Assembly (NCBI GenBank): GCA_030737835.1
Contig: CM060848.1
Coordinates: 16,206,804 to 16,270,803, forward strand
Direction: 5' to 3'
From: Acorus gramineus
Lineage: Eukaryota; Streptophyta; Magnoliopsida; Acorales; Acoraceae
DNA length: 64,000 nt
Under the pieces are notes generated by a model. That model was not told the origin of the DNA, made no database searches, and saw only the letters and a list, made by a program, of their open reading frames with translations. The position numbers were made by a program, and so were the translations under genes. How positions within the stretch are numbered: the first letter of the stretch is position 1; each line of letters opens with the position of its first letter. Below are positions 24,901-37,899 of this stretch, piece after piece.

Positions 24901-26622
24901 CTTACATATAACGAGCCAGGAACTACAGAAGGTACTTCATGTTCAACGACTCACGGAGCAAACAGCAATAAAGAAGTCAAAGAAGCTGGCTTACATCAGG
25001 CAGGAGATCCGAAACCCTCTCTCTGGCATCACCTATTCAAGGAAAATCTTAGAGGACTCTGTTCTGAATGAAGAACAGAAACAGCTCCTGCATACTGGTG
25101 CAGAGTGTCATCATCAACTGAACAAGATTCTCAATGACATGGATCTAGATGACATTGTAGAAAGGTTAGTAATCTCTCTGAAAAACTGTTCTGCATAACC
25201 CAATATGGAAATCTACCTCTATCTATGAATTATTCATAAATAGACATCAAGCTTGACATGTAACATTGCAGGAATATGAAAAAGTGAACTAAATGTACAG
25301 CAATATATTTTTCAAAATTGTTGTTGTTTTAAATCAGCAGCCTTCTTTTCCTCTTTTATGATATGAATCACTACATCCTCAACAGCTATTTGGATCTAGA
25401 AATGGTTGAGTTTGATCTGCGAGAGGTGGTAGCCACTGCGATAAGTCAAGTGATGATTGCAAGCAAGGGAAAGGGAATCCGAATCGACTATGATCCATCG
25501 GAGGTTTTCATGGCTGAAAGTTTGTATGGAGATAGCCTGAGGCTTCAACAGATCCTTGCCGATTTCCTGTCAGTATCAGTTAAATTCTCACCAAGTGGTG
25601 GCCAGCTTGAAATTTCTGCAAGTTTAGTGAAAGATCGGTTAGGACAACATGTCCATCTAGTGCACCTGGAGATCAGGTACTGCTTATATCTGTGTCATTT
25701 GCTGTATGATTTGTTGTGTGCGCACAATATGGTCTATTTGGTCTTTACAATATTTGTCACTGGTGGGATTTACTGTTGCAAAAGTCCACTCAATTACTTT
25801 ATTTTGCTGTTTTTCATTCTTGCTCAGTAGATTGCAGCAGTAGTTTCTTGCTATTGCTCCATCTTGACATTTATTAACTGTTCTCAGAGTTACAAAGGGT
25901 ATTTGTGACATAGAAATCCAGATGGAAAACTGTTTTTCTGTGTAATTAAGATTGCTTGTTGAGATGCCTCCATCTTCTTTACTATCTCAAAACTGTGTTT
26001 TCACATGTTCTTATGGGAAGCGGATGATGTGTGTTTTTGTCTTTCTGATTTATAACATCAACATAGCCCATCTGCGTGGATATAATAGGTAACTGGTAAC
26101 CCTCGCACACTACGTATGTTGATGTTCCTATTTTACCACATTTGGGCATGAAATAATATGGTTCTTTTTCGTAAAAGCACCAATACTCCTATGTATCTGT
26201 GACATTCCTGTTCGGTTATTTTCTTTTTCCCCTCAACGATGCAAGGAAGCATAGCACCTGCTAGTATCCATGCATGTTTTGTGCATTATTGGGACTCAAA
26301 TGTGCATGTTCTTGGTTTTGTGATGCTGTTCACTTCAGAGGAAATGCAATGCGCACAAACGCAAATGTTCTGAGGAATACCTTCACTTTCTTTCAGGATA
26401 TCACACTCTGGCAGCGGAGTACCAGAGCAATTGCTAGACCAGATGTTTAACAATGAAGAGGACGCGACGGAGGAGGGCATCAGCCTCCTTGTATGCAGGA
26501 AGCTACTGAGGCTGATGAACGGAGACGTGCGTTACCTGAAAGAAGCGGGAAAGTCATCCTTCATAATCTCCATGGAGCTCGCATCAGCCCAGGAATCCCA
26601 TAAAGCCTCGTCAATCTTCTAG
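21971..26622 (+). CDS. PHYA: Phytochrome A
   Basis: This encodes the red/far-red photoreceptor that controls seedling de-etiolation and far-red responses as a cytosol-to-nucleus chromoprotein. Five coding exons (21971-24041, 24124-24509, 24731-25164, 25386-25676, 26397-26622) give 1135 residues. A Ser-rich N-terminal extension ([20 protein letters not shown]) leads into the PAS and GAF domains. The GAF domain has [16 protein letters not shown] and the bilin-attachment Cys323 in [13 protein letters not shown]. The PHY domain contains [17 protein letters not shown] and [18 protein letters not shown]. The PAS repeats and a histidine-kinase-related domain ([46 protein letters not shown]) follow. 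The type is A by overall match to remembered PHYA rather than PHYB/C/E. An Asp/Asn-rich insert sits in the GAF domain near residue 350. An extra intron (24510-24730) splits the usual ~820-nt second exon. The ATG follows a poly(A) run; an upstream in-frame start is only an ATT-type codon. Confidence 0.97.
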
Positions 26623-26639
26623 AGGACACGAGTCTCAGA

Positions 26640-27700
26640 ATCAGCACGGCCAAGTGAAGTCAGTCAGGCAAAGTTGTAATAGTTTCTCTTCCTAGAGTAT
26701 GTGCATAGCTCTTAAGCCACCTTTGTTTTTTTTTGAAATCTTGCTTGAACTAATGACCTGCATGTTAGGTCTGTTTGACATTGATCTTTAGAAATGAAGA
26801 TATAGGGTTGCATCTGCTTCCCCTCTTTTTCTCATTGCTAAATTTTCTTTTGCATTATATTTGAATGATAGATCTGACTGTTGAACTCCCACTTGAAATG
26901 AAAAGATCGACACCGAAGTTTAAATGTCCCTTGAAAACAGTTTATGCTTTAAATTTATTTTAATAATCGATTATAAAAAACTATTTTCAATCAAATTTTT
27001 CATAGGAATTGCTTAGCTTAAGATATTATTGTCGATATGAAACTTAAAAAACAAAAACTACTTTCAAAACTCCAATATAAGAATATGTCGTTGGCTTTGT
27101 AGGCTGAGCGTAGCATAAAACGGATTTATGATCAGCCTGTCATATTATCAATGCAATACATAGAATTGTCTAGTATATTAAATATCTCAATGTAATATAT
27201 ATTATTATATAAGTTAGTATATATAAGTAAGTTTTTTTTTTTTTAAGAAAAGATAGATGTTTGATTTTATTTTTTATTTCGAATTACAAACTCCGAAAAC
27301 AAGGGCAGCTTCCGTGATTATAAGCATTCAATTTACATAAACCCATATATTACTTTTTACAAAATACGATACATTGTATTACAAAAACACATTTAAAAAA
27401 AAATTAAAACATGTACAGATAGTAATGAGTGACATTTTCTTTTATGTCTTGTTTTTTAGTCACAAATGGAGTTAACATTTTTCTTTTTTAATAATGTATA
27501 TATGTATACTATAGTAACAATTATAAAATATTTATGGTTGTAAATGAGATTGGAAAAGAGCGTTGATACATGCAGTTCATTCTACAACCTTATAAGTAAT
27601 GATAAATATATCCTAAAATATTCGGATTGTCGGCCCAGTAGCCTAATTGGCCTGAAGACGCTGATGCCCAAACCCTTCACTCCTCTCTCTCTCCCTCCTC
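26640..27700. other. PHYA-GluRS intergenic
   Basis: This covers the PHYA 3' UTR, AT-rich spacer and the CT-rich leader of the next gene (27680-27740). No other feature was seen. Confidence 0.5.
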
Positions 27701-27740
27701 CGCACAAACCCTAGATCAGACGGTCGTGGGTCGATTGACG

Positions 27741-30700
27741 ATGGTGGAAACGAAGATGGAGGCGGCGATGCTCGTTTTCCCCGCCGACGCTCCGCCTCTT
27801 TCCGTCATCTGCGCCGCGAGGATCGCCGCCGTCTCTCTGGACGTCGATCCGAGCCTTCCTTCGGGCTCACCTCCTGTCCTCCGCTTCTCTTCTGGGTAGC
27901 TATAACAACAACATTAGCTTTTGGTGAAAGAAATAATGGTTTTCATTTGTTATTCGACATTCTATAATTGTTCCTTTGATGATCTGACGATTCAAAAGAA
28001 AAAGCGATCACTTTTAAGTTTACACAAAGTAGTATTTGGGATTGTTTTGTTTGCTTCTCTGGAATCATGAATCCATGCGTTTGTGTGTATTACCTGTTTG
28101 TTTTTGGAATAAGGAATGGAATAGAGTATAGAATGTATGCTGAGGATAAGCCTGAATAACTCATCATCTAAAAATTTGATAAATGGTGATTAACTATTCC
28201 ATGGAGAAGTAGGATAGATTTCTTCTGTTTGTTTTTCTTATTGCTACTCCATAACACGTGATAAAGATAAATGGCTTAATTCTTATGCCACCTTGAATGA
28301 TGTAAATGCTAAGTTGGGATTTGGTGTCTGTTACCAGTGGACCATCTACGTGATGGGAATACATCATGAACATGTGAATTTTGATTTTTGCGCATCTTCT
28401 TGAACCATTCTGCAGAAAGGAATTGCGTGGGACTACAACTCTTCTACGTTATATTGGGCATGCAGCCAGCCTCCCTGGTTTCTATTTGCGAGATGCCTTT
28501 GAGACAGGGCAGGTGTTTCTTTCTTCTCTATGATTTCCTTAGATACCTTGTCGCTTCCTTAGGATTTCCGTATATGTTTATTTAGAGGACTGGTATTATG
28601 CTGTTGAAATCTCACTTATGGTTTAGAAATGGATTCTTACCTATAGATTGATGAGTGGATAGAAGATGCGGCGAAATTTTCTTCTGGTTCGGAATTTGAG
28701 GATGCCTGCTTGAATGTGGATGGCTTTTTGTCACTGCGGACTTTCTTGGTTGGTTATAGTTTGTCGATCGCTGATGTTGCTATCTGGTCAGGTCTTGCAG
28801 GTGCATTTTTAGTGTTGATAATGATTTTCTTTCTTTAGTTTACTTTTTAGGCGGATGCTAAGTTATATTATTGAGCTTTTCCCATTGATGGTTATTTCTT
28901 GCTGATGATAGAATGGTGATTTTTTACATTACTTAGGATAATCAGGCATCCTTTGTGTGAAATTTTTAGCTGAATATGGGCCATTAAGTGATCTTGTTGT
29001 GTTTTTAAAGCTTATTAGTTAATGCAATATTTAACATGCATCAACTAACAGTACAGACCCAACTATAACCATGCCTTACACTGCTCGTGGAGCTCTGTTC
29101 AGTATCATTCTGCATTGAATTCCTTTTATGTTTTCATTTTTTTTTTACCGTCCTACATTTCTTTTTCTTCCCCCATCTACCTAATTTAATGATCTTGCTT
29201 GAACAGGTAGTGGACAAAGATGGGAAAGTCTGAGAAAGTCTTTGAGATACCCAAATCTGATCCGCTGGTACAATTCCATAGCAGCTGAATACAGTGCGCC
29301 TTTGAATGAGGTGACATCTGCATATGTCGGGAAAAGAGGGCTAGGAAAGCCGTTAGCAAAACCAAAGGGAACCAGTGAGAGACAAATGACCAATGGGACT
29401 GTTGGAAAGGAAAGAGCAGTTAGTTCTTTTGAAGTGGACCTTCCCGGGGCCAAGATTGGTGAAGTGAGCTTGCGATTTGCCCCAGAGCCTAGTGGTTATC
29501 TTCACATTGGTCATGCTAAGGCTGCCCTCCTTAACCAGTACTTTGCACAGAGATACAAAGGCAGGTTGATTATCCGCTTTGATGACACAAACCCCTCAAA
29601 GGAGAGCAGTGAATTTGTGGAGAATTTAATGAAGGACATCAATACCCTTGGTGTTAAGTATGAGGCAGTAACATATGCTTCGGATTATTTTGATCAACTG
29701 ATGAAGATGGTGGAAGACTTGATCACTAAGGGAAAGGCTTACGTGGATGATACGCCAAGGGAGCAAATGCAGAAGGAGCGCATGGATGGTATTGAATCAA
29801 GGTGCAGGAACAATACCCTCGAGCAGAATATGGCCTTGTGGAAGGAAATGGTGCAGGGCTCTGAAAGGGGTTTGGAATGCTGTGTACGTGGTAAGCTGGA
29901 CATGCAGGCCCCAAATAAGTCCCTCCGAGATCCAGTTTATTATCGCTGTAACCTTGTTTCTCATCATCGTATTGGCTCAAAGTACAAGGTGTATCCAACG
30001 TATGATTTCGCATGCCCGTTTGTCGATTCCATTGAAGGAATTACACATGCTCTTCGCTCTAGTGAATACCATGACAGGAATGACCAATACTACAGAATTC
30101 TTGATGATATGGGGATGCGGAAGGTCCAAATATATGAATTTAGCCGGCTGAACCTTGTTTATACACTTCTGAGCAAGCGTAAGCTCCTTTGGTTCGTCCA
30201 AAATGGAAGAGTTGAGGGATGGGATGATGCTCGTTTCCCTACCGTGCAGGGAATTGTTCGTAGAGGCCTGAGAATTGAGGCACTGATACAGTTCATCCTT
30301 GAACAGGTTCATTTTTCCCCTGACATTCGACTATGATTGATTTGACAGCTTGAAGAGCATGTTTCTAATGTGTTTTGTTTGTTACAGGGTGCTTCGAAAA
30401 ATCTTAATCTTATGGAATGGGACAAGCTGTGGACCATCAATAAGAAGATAATTGATCCAGTATGTCCTAGGCATACAGCTGTCTTGGAGGATCGACGCGT
30501 CCTGTTGGACCTTGCTGATGGTCCTGAAGAATCATTTGTCCGCATCTTGCCAAGGCATAAGAAGTATGATGGTGCTGGAACAAAAGCGACAACATACACA
30601 AAGAAAATTTGGATCGAATATGCTGATGCCTCCTCTGTCTCAACTGGCGAGGAAATTACATTGATGGATTGGGGGAATGCTATAATCAAAGGTATTGAGA

Positions 30701-31283
30701 AAGATCAGGATGGAAACATTACACATATGACAGGAACTTTGCACCTCGAAGGCTCTGTTAAGACAACAAAGTTAAAGCTCACATGGTTGCCGGAAACAGA
30801 TGAACTAGTTCATCTTTCTTTAGTGGAATTTGACTACCTGATTACTAAAAAGAAGGTATGTCGTGGTTGACTGATGCCCAGCGGTTCTGGATGTTTTATT
30901 TTATACATTTTGATTGTTTAATGGTTCTAAGTCCTTCCCTGTTTAGTTTTTTTATGCCCGTGTTACAATGCTTCTTGTTATTTTGAACTGATTAATAGAA
31001 TATCAATGCAATCAGATAATCCATTATTTGTGATTGATTTTTGTTTTACTATTTTAAACTGTAGCTGGATGAAGGGGAGGATTTTCTTGATGTTCTCAAT
31101 CCCTGTACAAGACGGGAGACTACAGCCTTTGGAGATTCCAACATGCGGAATCTAAAGCGAGGAGAAATACTTCAACTGGAAAGGAAAGGCTACTTCAGAT
31201 GTGATGTACCATTTATTAGACCTTCCAAGCCAGTTGTTTTGTTTGCGATCCCAGATGGTAGGCAACAAACATCGTCGAAATGA
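27741..31283 (+). CDS. Glutamyl-tRNA synthetase, cytosolic type
   Basis: This class I aminoacyl-tRNA synthetase charges tRNA-Glu in the cytosol. Six exons (27741-27895, 28416-28512, 28647-28800, 29207-30306, 30388-30855, 31065-31283) give 730 residues. The N-terminal GST-like domain (FLVGYSLSIADVAIWSGLAG) is typical of eukaryotic cytosolic GluRS. The catalytic Rossmann fold has the HIGH signature at residues 235-238 in APEPSGYLHIGHAKAALLNQ. The KMSKS-equivalent LSKRK is at 457-461. The C-terminus is the eukaryote/archaeal-type beta-barrel anticodon domain (TWLPETDELVHLSLVEFDYL, LERKGYFRCDVPF), which distinguishes it from the bacterial-type organellar enzyme. The start at 27741 gives the first ATG after a CT-rich leader; a second ATG five codons later is also possible. 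All junctions are in phase and no defect was seen. Confidence 0.96.
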
Positions 31284-33940
31284 TCTGCTTCCAAATCCTC
31301 CTAGAATATTTGGAGGCTGATTTAAATTTGAATTCTCAAAGTGCAAGGGGAAAATTTTGACGTACATGGTGATGTATGTGTTCTTGTGTTTTCTGTCTTG
31401 TGTTAATTATTGATTGTGGTGACTCTGTAAGCTAAGACACCCACAGCATCGGACAGCGTGGAATACTGATATTTTGAAACTATTATATGCAAAGTGTGCT
31501 TCGTTTTCCTTTCCATTGCACATGGCCATGCAAACTTTTGATCCCCTGTGGTGATTCAAAATCAACCATGGTATAATTAATTTTCCCCCCTGAAGTAGGG
31601 CTTATATTATTTGCAGTTGATGTGAATCACACAAACATGCTGAACTTTGAGGGTCTGAACCTGAATGTGTGCTTTTCAAGTGGAGGTACAGAATACCAGC
31701 TAGTATGCCAAAGAGGTGATTAAATGAAATGGTGATAGAATGAGTTTCTTGAGACCTCTGATCTGCTCGAGCAAAGATGAAAAGCGAGTTTTAATGTAGT
31801 CAGACCGAAACTATAATGAGGTGCTCTGTTGTGTAACTATTGTTTTATGTAGAGGGGAGGTAATTCTCGTTATTCAACATAATCACCTGAAAAGCTTTAG
31901 TAAAATTGAAGGTTCCACATTTAAATTGCATGTCAGATAGCAAAAACCACAATGAAAAAAAAGAAGGAAGTTATAAATGGAATAGACCAACGTACAGGAT
32001 TAACAGTCAAGTAACTGAAACGCAGAATCTTAAAAACAAATCTAAATTTGAAATTCAATGAATCTTGCAAGAAGAGATTGCTTGATTGTGGCCATCAGGC
32101 GACTACCATTCCATGCTAGGCCAAGCATAAAACACAATTCCATAATGTGATGCAAATTATCAAAGTTCATGCTTAAAATTCAATGTCCAGTGGTCTGTAA
32201 AGGATATCTGGAACATTTTCATGGAATTTACAAATAGTGCTAAGAGTTCTGCATTCTGTTACATACACAAAAGATGATACCAGCCTACCAGGAGCAGTTC
32301 ATTCTGACCATGGAGTAACTGAAAATTATACTGGGTTTCAAATTCATTACTGTCACTCTCTTGAATAAGAGATTCTAATGGTGGAATATTTGGCCAACGG
32401 TTGAAAAGTATGACATGTCTAATCCTTTTAGCCTGCAAAAGGTTAGCCTGGCCCAGACAATATATCTGACCTGAAAGCAATGTGGTTGAACCACTGTGAA
32501 GGGTGGGAAGCATGTTCACCTTTGGAGTGAGGTGGTCCACTGATCAGGTTATGAATTGGCTTCATATACCATTCTTTACTATGAAAAATATTTATTTGAG
32601 TGACCTTACTGGGTTGCCTTTCACGGATTTGTTTGAAATTATGTACACTGACAGAAGAGGTTTTGTTTATCTGGACTTCTCTTTAGTGATTCATTGACAT
32701 ACTCAAATTCTGATTCTCTTCAAGTTCAAATGGCACTATCTACCTGCATGTATATCAATTTGTTTCTCATTTTGCAGTTCATATGAATCAAGAAAGCTTG
32801 ATGTCAGTCCAGTGAACATAAGTTTAATCATCTAGTCATTCATGAAACCCTGATCAATGAAGTCCCTTGTAACTGCTAATGGTCTTGTAAGTTGAAACAC
32901 TTTTTGCGGCAGCTTTCAGACAGTGAGGATTCCATGACAAAAGGTAGCTGCACGCTTCTGTTGGAGAGGGTGATGCACAAATTAAAAGGGGTGGGTCTCA
33001 TTTTCTTGCTTTTTCTCATGGTCCCTTCTACTGTTGTAACTAATACATTATAAGTACTTTTTTAATAGCATGCACATTGCTCTCTGCTTCCTGTCGTTCT
33101 TTCCTCTATAATAATAGTTTTTCCCATGCTTGCTTGTTTATAAAGACTAAAGAGTTGTTAGCAGGGAACAAAACAAAATGAAACAATCGATGCATTAGGC
33201 GCCTCGCCTGTCAAGTAAAGCTATCACCTAATATATTATTAAGTGATGATTAGATGTACTGTGAAAAAATAAATAGATCACCCACCCTTACTTGCACTGA
33301 ATTAAAACAAAAGACTAGTCAGCAATACATGCACACAGATTCAGTTCTACTTGACAGTTTTAAAGGTTTGAGAAAGGGCTTCCATTCTGCAATAGGGGCA
33401 TTTTGAGAATAACCGTGATAGTATATTCCGGAAACCAAAGTTTTATGGGCTCTCGTATGCTAGTCATTCACGCAGTACTAACAGAGTTAAGGAAATATCT
33501 AATTAAATATATACTCAATATGCATTCAATTCATTCGAATATATTTTTTATTTTTTTAAATTTAAAAATGTGTATTTTATTAGACAAGTATGCATATACC
33601 TTCACAGAATATGAAAGTTGGGAATGTAAAAGTGACTGCAATAGTGACACGTATTCCTTATGTTATACTCAAACTTAGATATGAGGCTTTAACTTTATGA
33701 TCTGGGAGTGCATCAATCTACTTTAGAAAGGACAACAGACTCTTCACATAATGAAAGAACGAAAAAACAAAAGAAGAGCACATAATTGGCTTATGATTGA
33801 AGGAGAATCATCGATGATGCGTGTATTACAAACTTTAAAATCTTTTATTATTGCCAGAACATGAGCACATACAAACAATTAGTACACAAGAACCCAAACT
33901 CCCAAACAATCCACTAATCTCAAAACAATCTAAAAAAAAA
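31284..33940. other. Intergenic, GluRS 3' flank to germin-like cluster
   Basis: About 2.6 kb without a recognisable gene on either strand. The first few hundred bases probably hold the GluRS 3' UTR. The rest is AT-rich with no repeat structure that I could define. Confidence 0.5.
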
Positions 33941-33951
33941 GTGATCTTTAA

Positions 33952-34686
33952 TCAAGGTTTTGGCGCGAGCCTCGACTTGATCTTCTCGACCTCCTTCGTC
34001 CCGACCTGGAAAGCCTTCGTCAGCACGTGATCGGGGACCGTCGGCGTGGACGCGAAGAGCGCCGCCGCCATCTGCTGCGTCCCGGGGAACTGACTATTGA
34101 AAGCGGCGAGCGCCGCCGCGGGCTTGTCCCCGTTGTTCTTCTGGAAGTGGACGAGCCCGCGCGGGAACACAAAGACCTCGCCTTTCTTGATGGTCTTGCT
34201 TATCAGAACATTCGCGGTGGTGATGAACCCCACCTCGATCTCGCCTTCTAAGACGAACACGATCTCTGTCGCGCGAGGGTGCGTGTGGGGCGGGTTGAGC
34301 CCGCCTGGGGCGTAGTCCACGCGCGAGAGGGAGACGCCGAGCGTGTTCAGGCCCGGGATCTTCTCAACGTTCGCGGCCTTGACAAGCGAACCCATGGTGT
34401 TGTTGGTCGCGCCGGGGCTTGCGAGGCCGTCGTAGAAGAAGTCGGTCGCGTTCACCTTCGACGACTCCTTGCACACGAACCCGTTCACCTTCACCGCTGC
34501 AAAAACGAAACCCAATAAAATCAAGATCTTGAACTAGGGTTGGTGATTGTGAAGAAAGATCACAACTTTTTGAAAACCTGAAGTGAGATCGGCGACGCAG
34601 ATGTCTTGGAGCATGTCGGGATCGGAGGCGAAGGCGGAGATGGAGAGGGAGACGAAGAGGCAGAGAATGGTCAAAGAAGACTTCAT
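33952..34686 (-). CDS. Germin-like protein 1 of 3
   Basis: This is a secreted cupin glycoprotein of the plant cell wall. Related germin-like proteins (GLPs) are often Mn-dependent superoxide dismutases or oxalate oxidases, but the activity here is unknown. Two exons, 34686-34578 and 34496-33952, give 217 residues. A signal peptide (MKSSLTILCLFVSLSISAFA) is followed by the mature start SDPDMLQDICVADL. The conserved Cys pair is in DICVAD and GFVCKE. Germin box A contains PPHTHPRATEIVFVLEGEIE, supplying two His and the Glu metal ligands. Box B is GEVFVFPRGLVHFQKNNG, supplying the third His. The intron splits the codon after DLTS, in phase 1, as in the two neighbouring paralogues. This copy is the most diverged of the three. 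A TATA-like CTATAAAT lies about 45 bp upstream of the ATG. Confidence 0.94.
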
Positions 34687-34730
34687 TGTTGTGGTTGTGG
34701 CTGAATTAGATGGGAAAGAGAGGGTGTTGA

Positions 34731-34740
34731 ATTTATAGGG
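34731..34740 (-). promoter_or_regulatory. TATA box of germin-like gene 1
   Basis: CCCTATAAAT on the minus strand, about 45 bp upstream of the ATG. The equivalent site precedes the other two paralogues. Confidence 0.6.
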
Positions 34741-34849
34741 GGACTGGGGAGGCTTGAATTGAATGAGACTCTGGGTTGATGTGAGAATAAAGAAAAATGG
34801 GGTCTCTTTAAAGAAGAGTGTATTTAGAGACACTTCTGATTTGTTTTAT

Positions 34850-36450
34850 TTATTTGGGTCCAAGCTATCCGGATGATGCATATGACTATGAGCTGTATTG
34901 GCGTTGCCTAGATTTTGGGGAGGTTAATAATATGAAACTCCGTTTGTGCCCCCAGAATAAACGGATAATATGAGTGAATACTGCATAGTAATCCTTACTT
35001 GTTGTTTGTTTCACATGATAAACTCTGATAACTATGTCTAGATAAGTTAAGATAAAGCTTGATAATAATTCCAATGAATGGTGATGATTATTTATCAGGA
35101 CTTATATGTGCTAGAAAATAATATTTATCTATCATTTAAAAAAAATTATCTCACTGTCTCATGTACACATTTTAAACCGTCACATCTATCAAATCATTTA
35201 TATATTTTTCTACTTCTTCAAGAGCATAGTTGTCATTTAAAAAATCATAAATTATTATCCATCTTTTATCCACCATTTATCATCATTTTATCCAAGGTGA
35301 ATTAAATAATAAAAAAATTACTTTTACGTTTTTTAATCAGAATAATAAAAAATGCAACGAAATAAAAATTTGTTTATTTTATATGGATTGTTATATATCT
35401 CAATTCAGCTAGCTATCAGGGTTGAATAACCTTATCTCACTTCTCATTCTGGGGTTACAGTCAACCTGTCTTGTTTTTCCTTTCTTCTTTTTTTTAACAG
35501 ATCATTCTTCAAATATTAATGCATTCGATACCACAACTTTAATGTGGAAAAAGGTTCACTGACCCAAATTTAATAAAAATGTTGACTCAAAAAATGGTGA
35601 CTTACATGTTCAAAACTGATATATTTATTCTAAAAATGATACGAAGACATTTGTTTTCATTCAAAAGAATTTTACGCGGTCATAAGTTGTCATCATTTCA
35701 TTGAAATGTGCTTGATTTAAAATTACATTTTTTAAAAAAAACCGAGTCATTGGATAGAAAATATCCCAGCTTTCATAATGGATTACAACTAAATAAAAGA
35801 AGTATACTTTTGAATTCTTGTTCCATTAGAGAGATCCATCAATCCTCGTTTGACAAATGGACCTGTAAAAATGCTGCTTCAACAGTTTTTTTTTTTAATT
35901 TGTCTTCAGTGTTAGAATTATTTCCCTGATGAGTTGCCCAGCTATAATGGAAGAACTTACCTATGTTTCACTCTCACGTATCATGACTAGTTAAAATGTC
36001 TCTTTCTTTTCCTGTTCACGCATTCAAGGATTGTCGTGTCAAAACATTTTTTTTCTTTTCTTTGTTTTTGCAACCGTCCAGTCCCACCAGACAAAAATAA
36101 TCTAACAAAGGAGTTAGTAATTATTTCTGAAAAACGAGAAATTCTGGGTAAAAACTGTTAAATCTTCCGTTAATAATGAGTCGGGGGGAAACCATTGGGC
36201 AAAAAGATAGATATCTATTTGTTTGTGTTGAAAATATATTATAATAATGTTAAGGTATCTGGGAATAGTCCAACACTGAGATGGTGCACTCTGTCACTCA
36301 AATTCAGTGTGTATTAACATTTTCTTTCTGCAGAAGCATGAGTCACACCTCCTTACTTTATTATTTTGAACCGCCCGTTCCCCCAAAAGCACAAGATAAC
36401 AAACGCACAAGCCCAACACATCCAATAAAAAACAATCAAAACGAAAAAGA
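34850..36450. other. Intergenic between germin-like genes 1 and 2
   Basis: AT-rich spacer. The segment at about 35030-35400 shares motifs with the family 1 MITEs (TTATCATCATTTTATCCA, CTTTTACGTTTTTTAATCAG-like), suggesting a degraded copy in the same orientation as the copy at 17301. No gene was seen. Confidence 0.4.
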
Positions 36451-36468
36451 AAAGCCAATGACAATCAC

Positions 36469-37791
36469 TTAGAGGTTCTTCTTGATCTTCTCGACATCCT
36501 TGACCCCAATCTGGAACGCCTTGGCGAGCACATCACTGGGCACCGGTGGCGTGGCCTTGAAGAGCGCCGCCGCGGCCTGCTGAGTCCCGGGGAGCTGGCT
36601 GTTGAAGGCGGCGATGACGGCGGCTGGCGCGTACCCGCTGTTCTTCTGGAAGTGAAGCAGCCCGCGCGGGAACGCGAACACCTCTCCCTTCTTTATGGTC
36701 TTCGTCACCAACACATTCGCGGTTGTGATGAAGCCCACGTCGAGCTGGCCTTCTAAGACGAACACGATCTCGGTCGCGCGCGGGTGCGTGTGGGGCGGGT
36801 TTTGTCCGCCTGGGGCGTAGTCGATGCGAGCCATGGACACGCCCAGCGTGTTCAGGCCCGGGATCTGCTGCACGTTCGCGGGCGTCACGATCGACCCCTG
36901 CTTGTTGTTGGTGTTGCCGGGGTTCTTGAGCCCGTCGAAGAAGAAGTCGACGGCTGCCACCTTGTCCTTGCACACGAACCCGTTCACCTTCACCTCTGCT
37001 CAAGATAGACACAAAACTATTACATTAACAAGGATAGTTTCGTAGCTCTGAGACAGACAGAGAATCCTCATTCCGAGGAATCCAATTATATGTGAATATG
37101 AAAAAATTTTGTTTAGAATTTCTTACACAGATGGAGGATTCTAAATAGAATTTTTTGACTGGTCATTTAATTAATTAGTTAGTGTTTGAAAATTACTTTT
37201 ATAATTTTTTTTTTATTCGTAAAATGAAAGTCTGATTACTAACATGACATAAGCTTTTGAAGAACGTCATGTAAGGCCCGAGGCCTAACAAACAACGCTA
37301 TGAACCATTTAACAATTTCATTGCCTCCTTTTTGAGGATTACAAGCCCTCATGGAACTTGGCAACAATTTTAAATTTAAACATTTAGGAAAATTAATTTT
37401 GTTAAATTCATGAAACACTCTTTTTTAACTATTTATAAATAAAAGCATTTTTTTTTCCCTTTGTACATACCTCTTAATATGTTTGTAGACATGTTGGGGT
37501 TAAATATGATTCCTAGAAAAAATCACTTCTAGAGAAAAATCACACAAACTTGTTTTCAAATACTACCATGAACATTATCTAGGGGACTTTATTACACCGG
37601 AATAAATATTTTTTACATGGTGGTGAACATGCTAGGGTTAGTTGAATGAAACATAGTGAGGAAAAGCAGAAGAGTGGCTTACTTGAAGCGAGATCGGCGA
37701 CGCATACATCTTGGAGCATGTCGGGATCGCCTGCAAATGCGGTGCCCGAGAGGAAGACAAAGAGACAAAGGAAGGCTAAAGCAGTCTTCAT
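36469..37791 (-). CDS. Germin-like protein 2 of 3
   Basis: Secreted cupin-fold GLP, paralogous to its neighbours. Exons 37791-37683 and 36995-36469, separated by a 687-bp intron, encode 211 residues. The signal peptide is MKTALAFLCLFVFLSGTAFA and the mature N-terminus GDPDMLQDVCVADLAS. Box A contains PPHTHPRATEIVFVLEGQLD and box B is GEVFAFPRGLLHFQKNSG, so all four metal ligands (three His, one Glu) are present. Exon 1 has the same length (109 nt) and phase as in gene 1. Exon 2 is GC-rich and nearly identical over long stretches to that of gene 3, while the introns do not align by eye. A strong TATA box lies at 37851-37860. The enzyme activity is not predictable from sequence. Confidence 0.94.
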
Positions 37792-37850
37792 TGTTTGATC
37801 AGGTATGTAAATGTGGTTTTTGTTATGTACAAATACATGCATGAGGCTTC

Positions 37851-37860
37851 CTATTTATAG
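37851..37860 (-). promoter_or_regulatory. TATA box of germin-like gene 2
   Basis: CTATAAATAG on the minus strand, 60-70 bp upstream of the ATG. Confidence 0.65.
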
Positions 37861-37899
37861 GGATGGAGATTGGTGTGAAAATTTGAGGATGAACATGGC

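Noticed and set aside
36533..37012. Long Arg-rich open frames overlapping germin-like exons (also 41130-41642)
   Set aside because: Alternate-frame shadows of the GC-rich exon 2. They are Arg/Pro-rich with no family resemblance.
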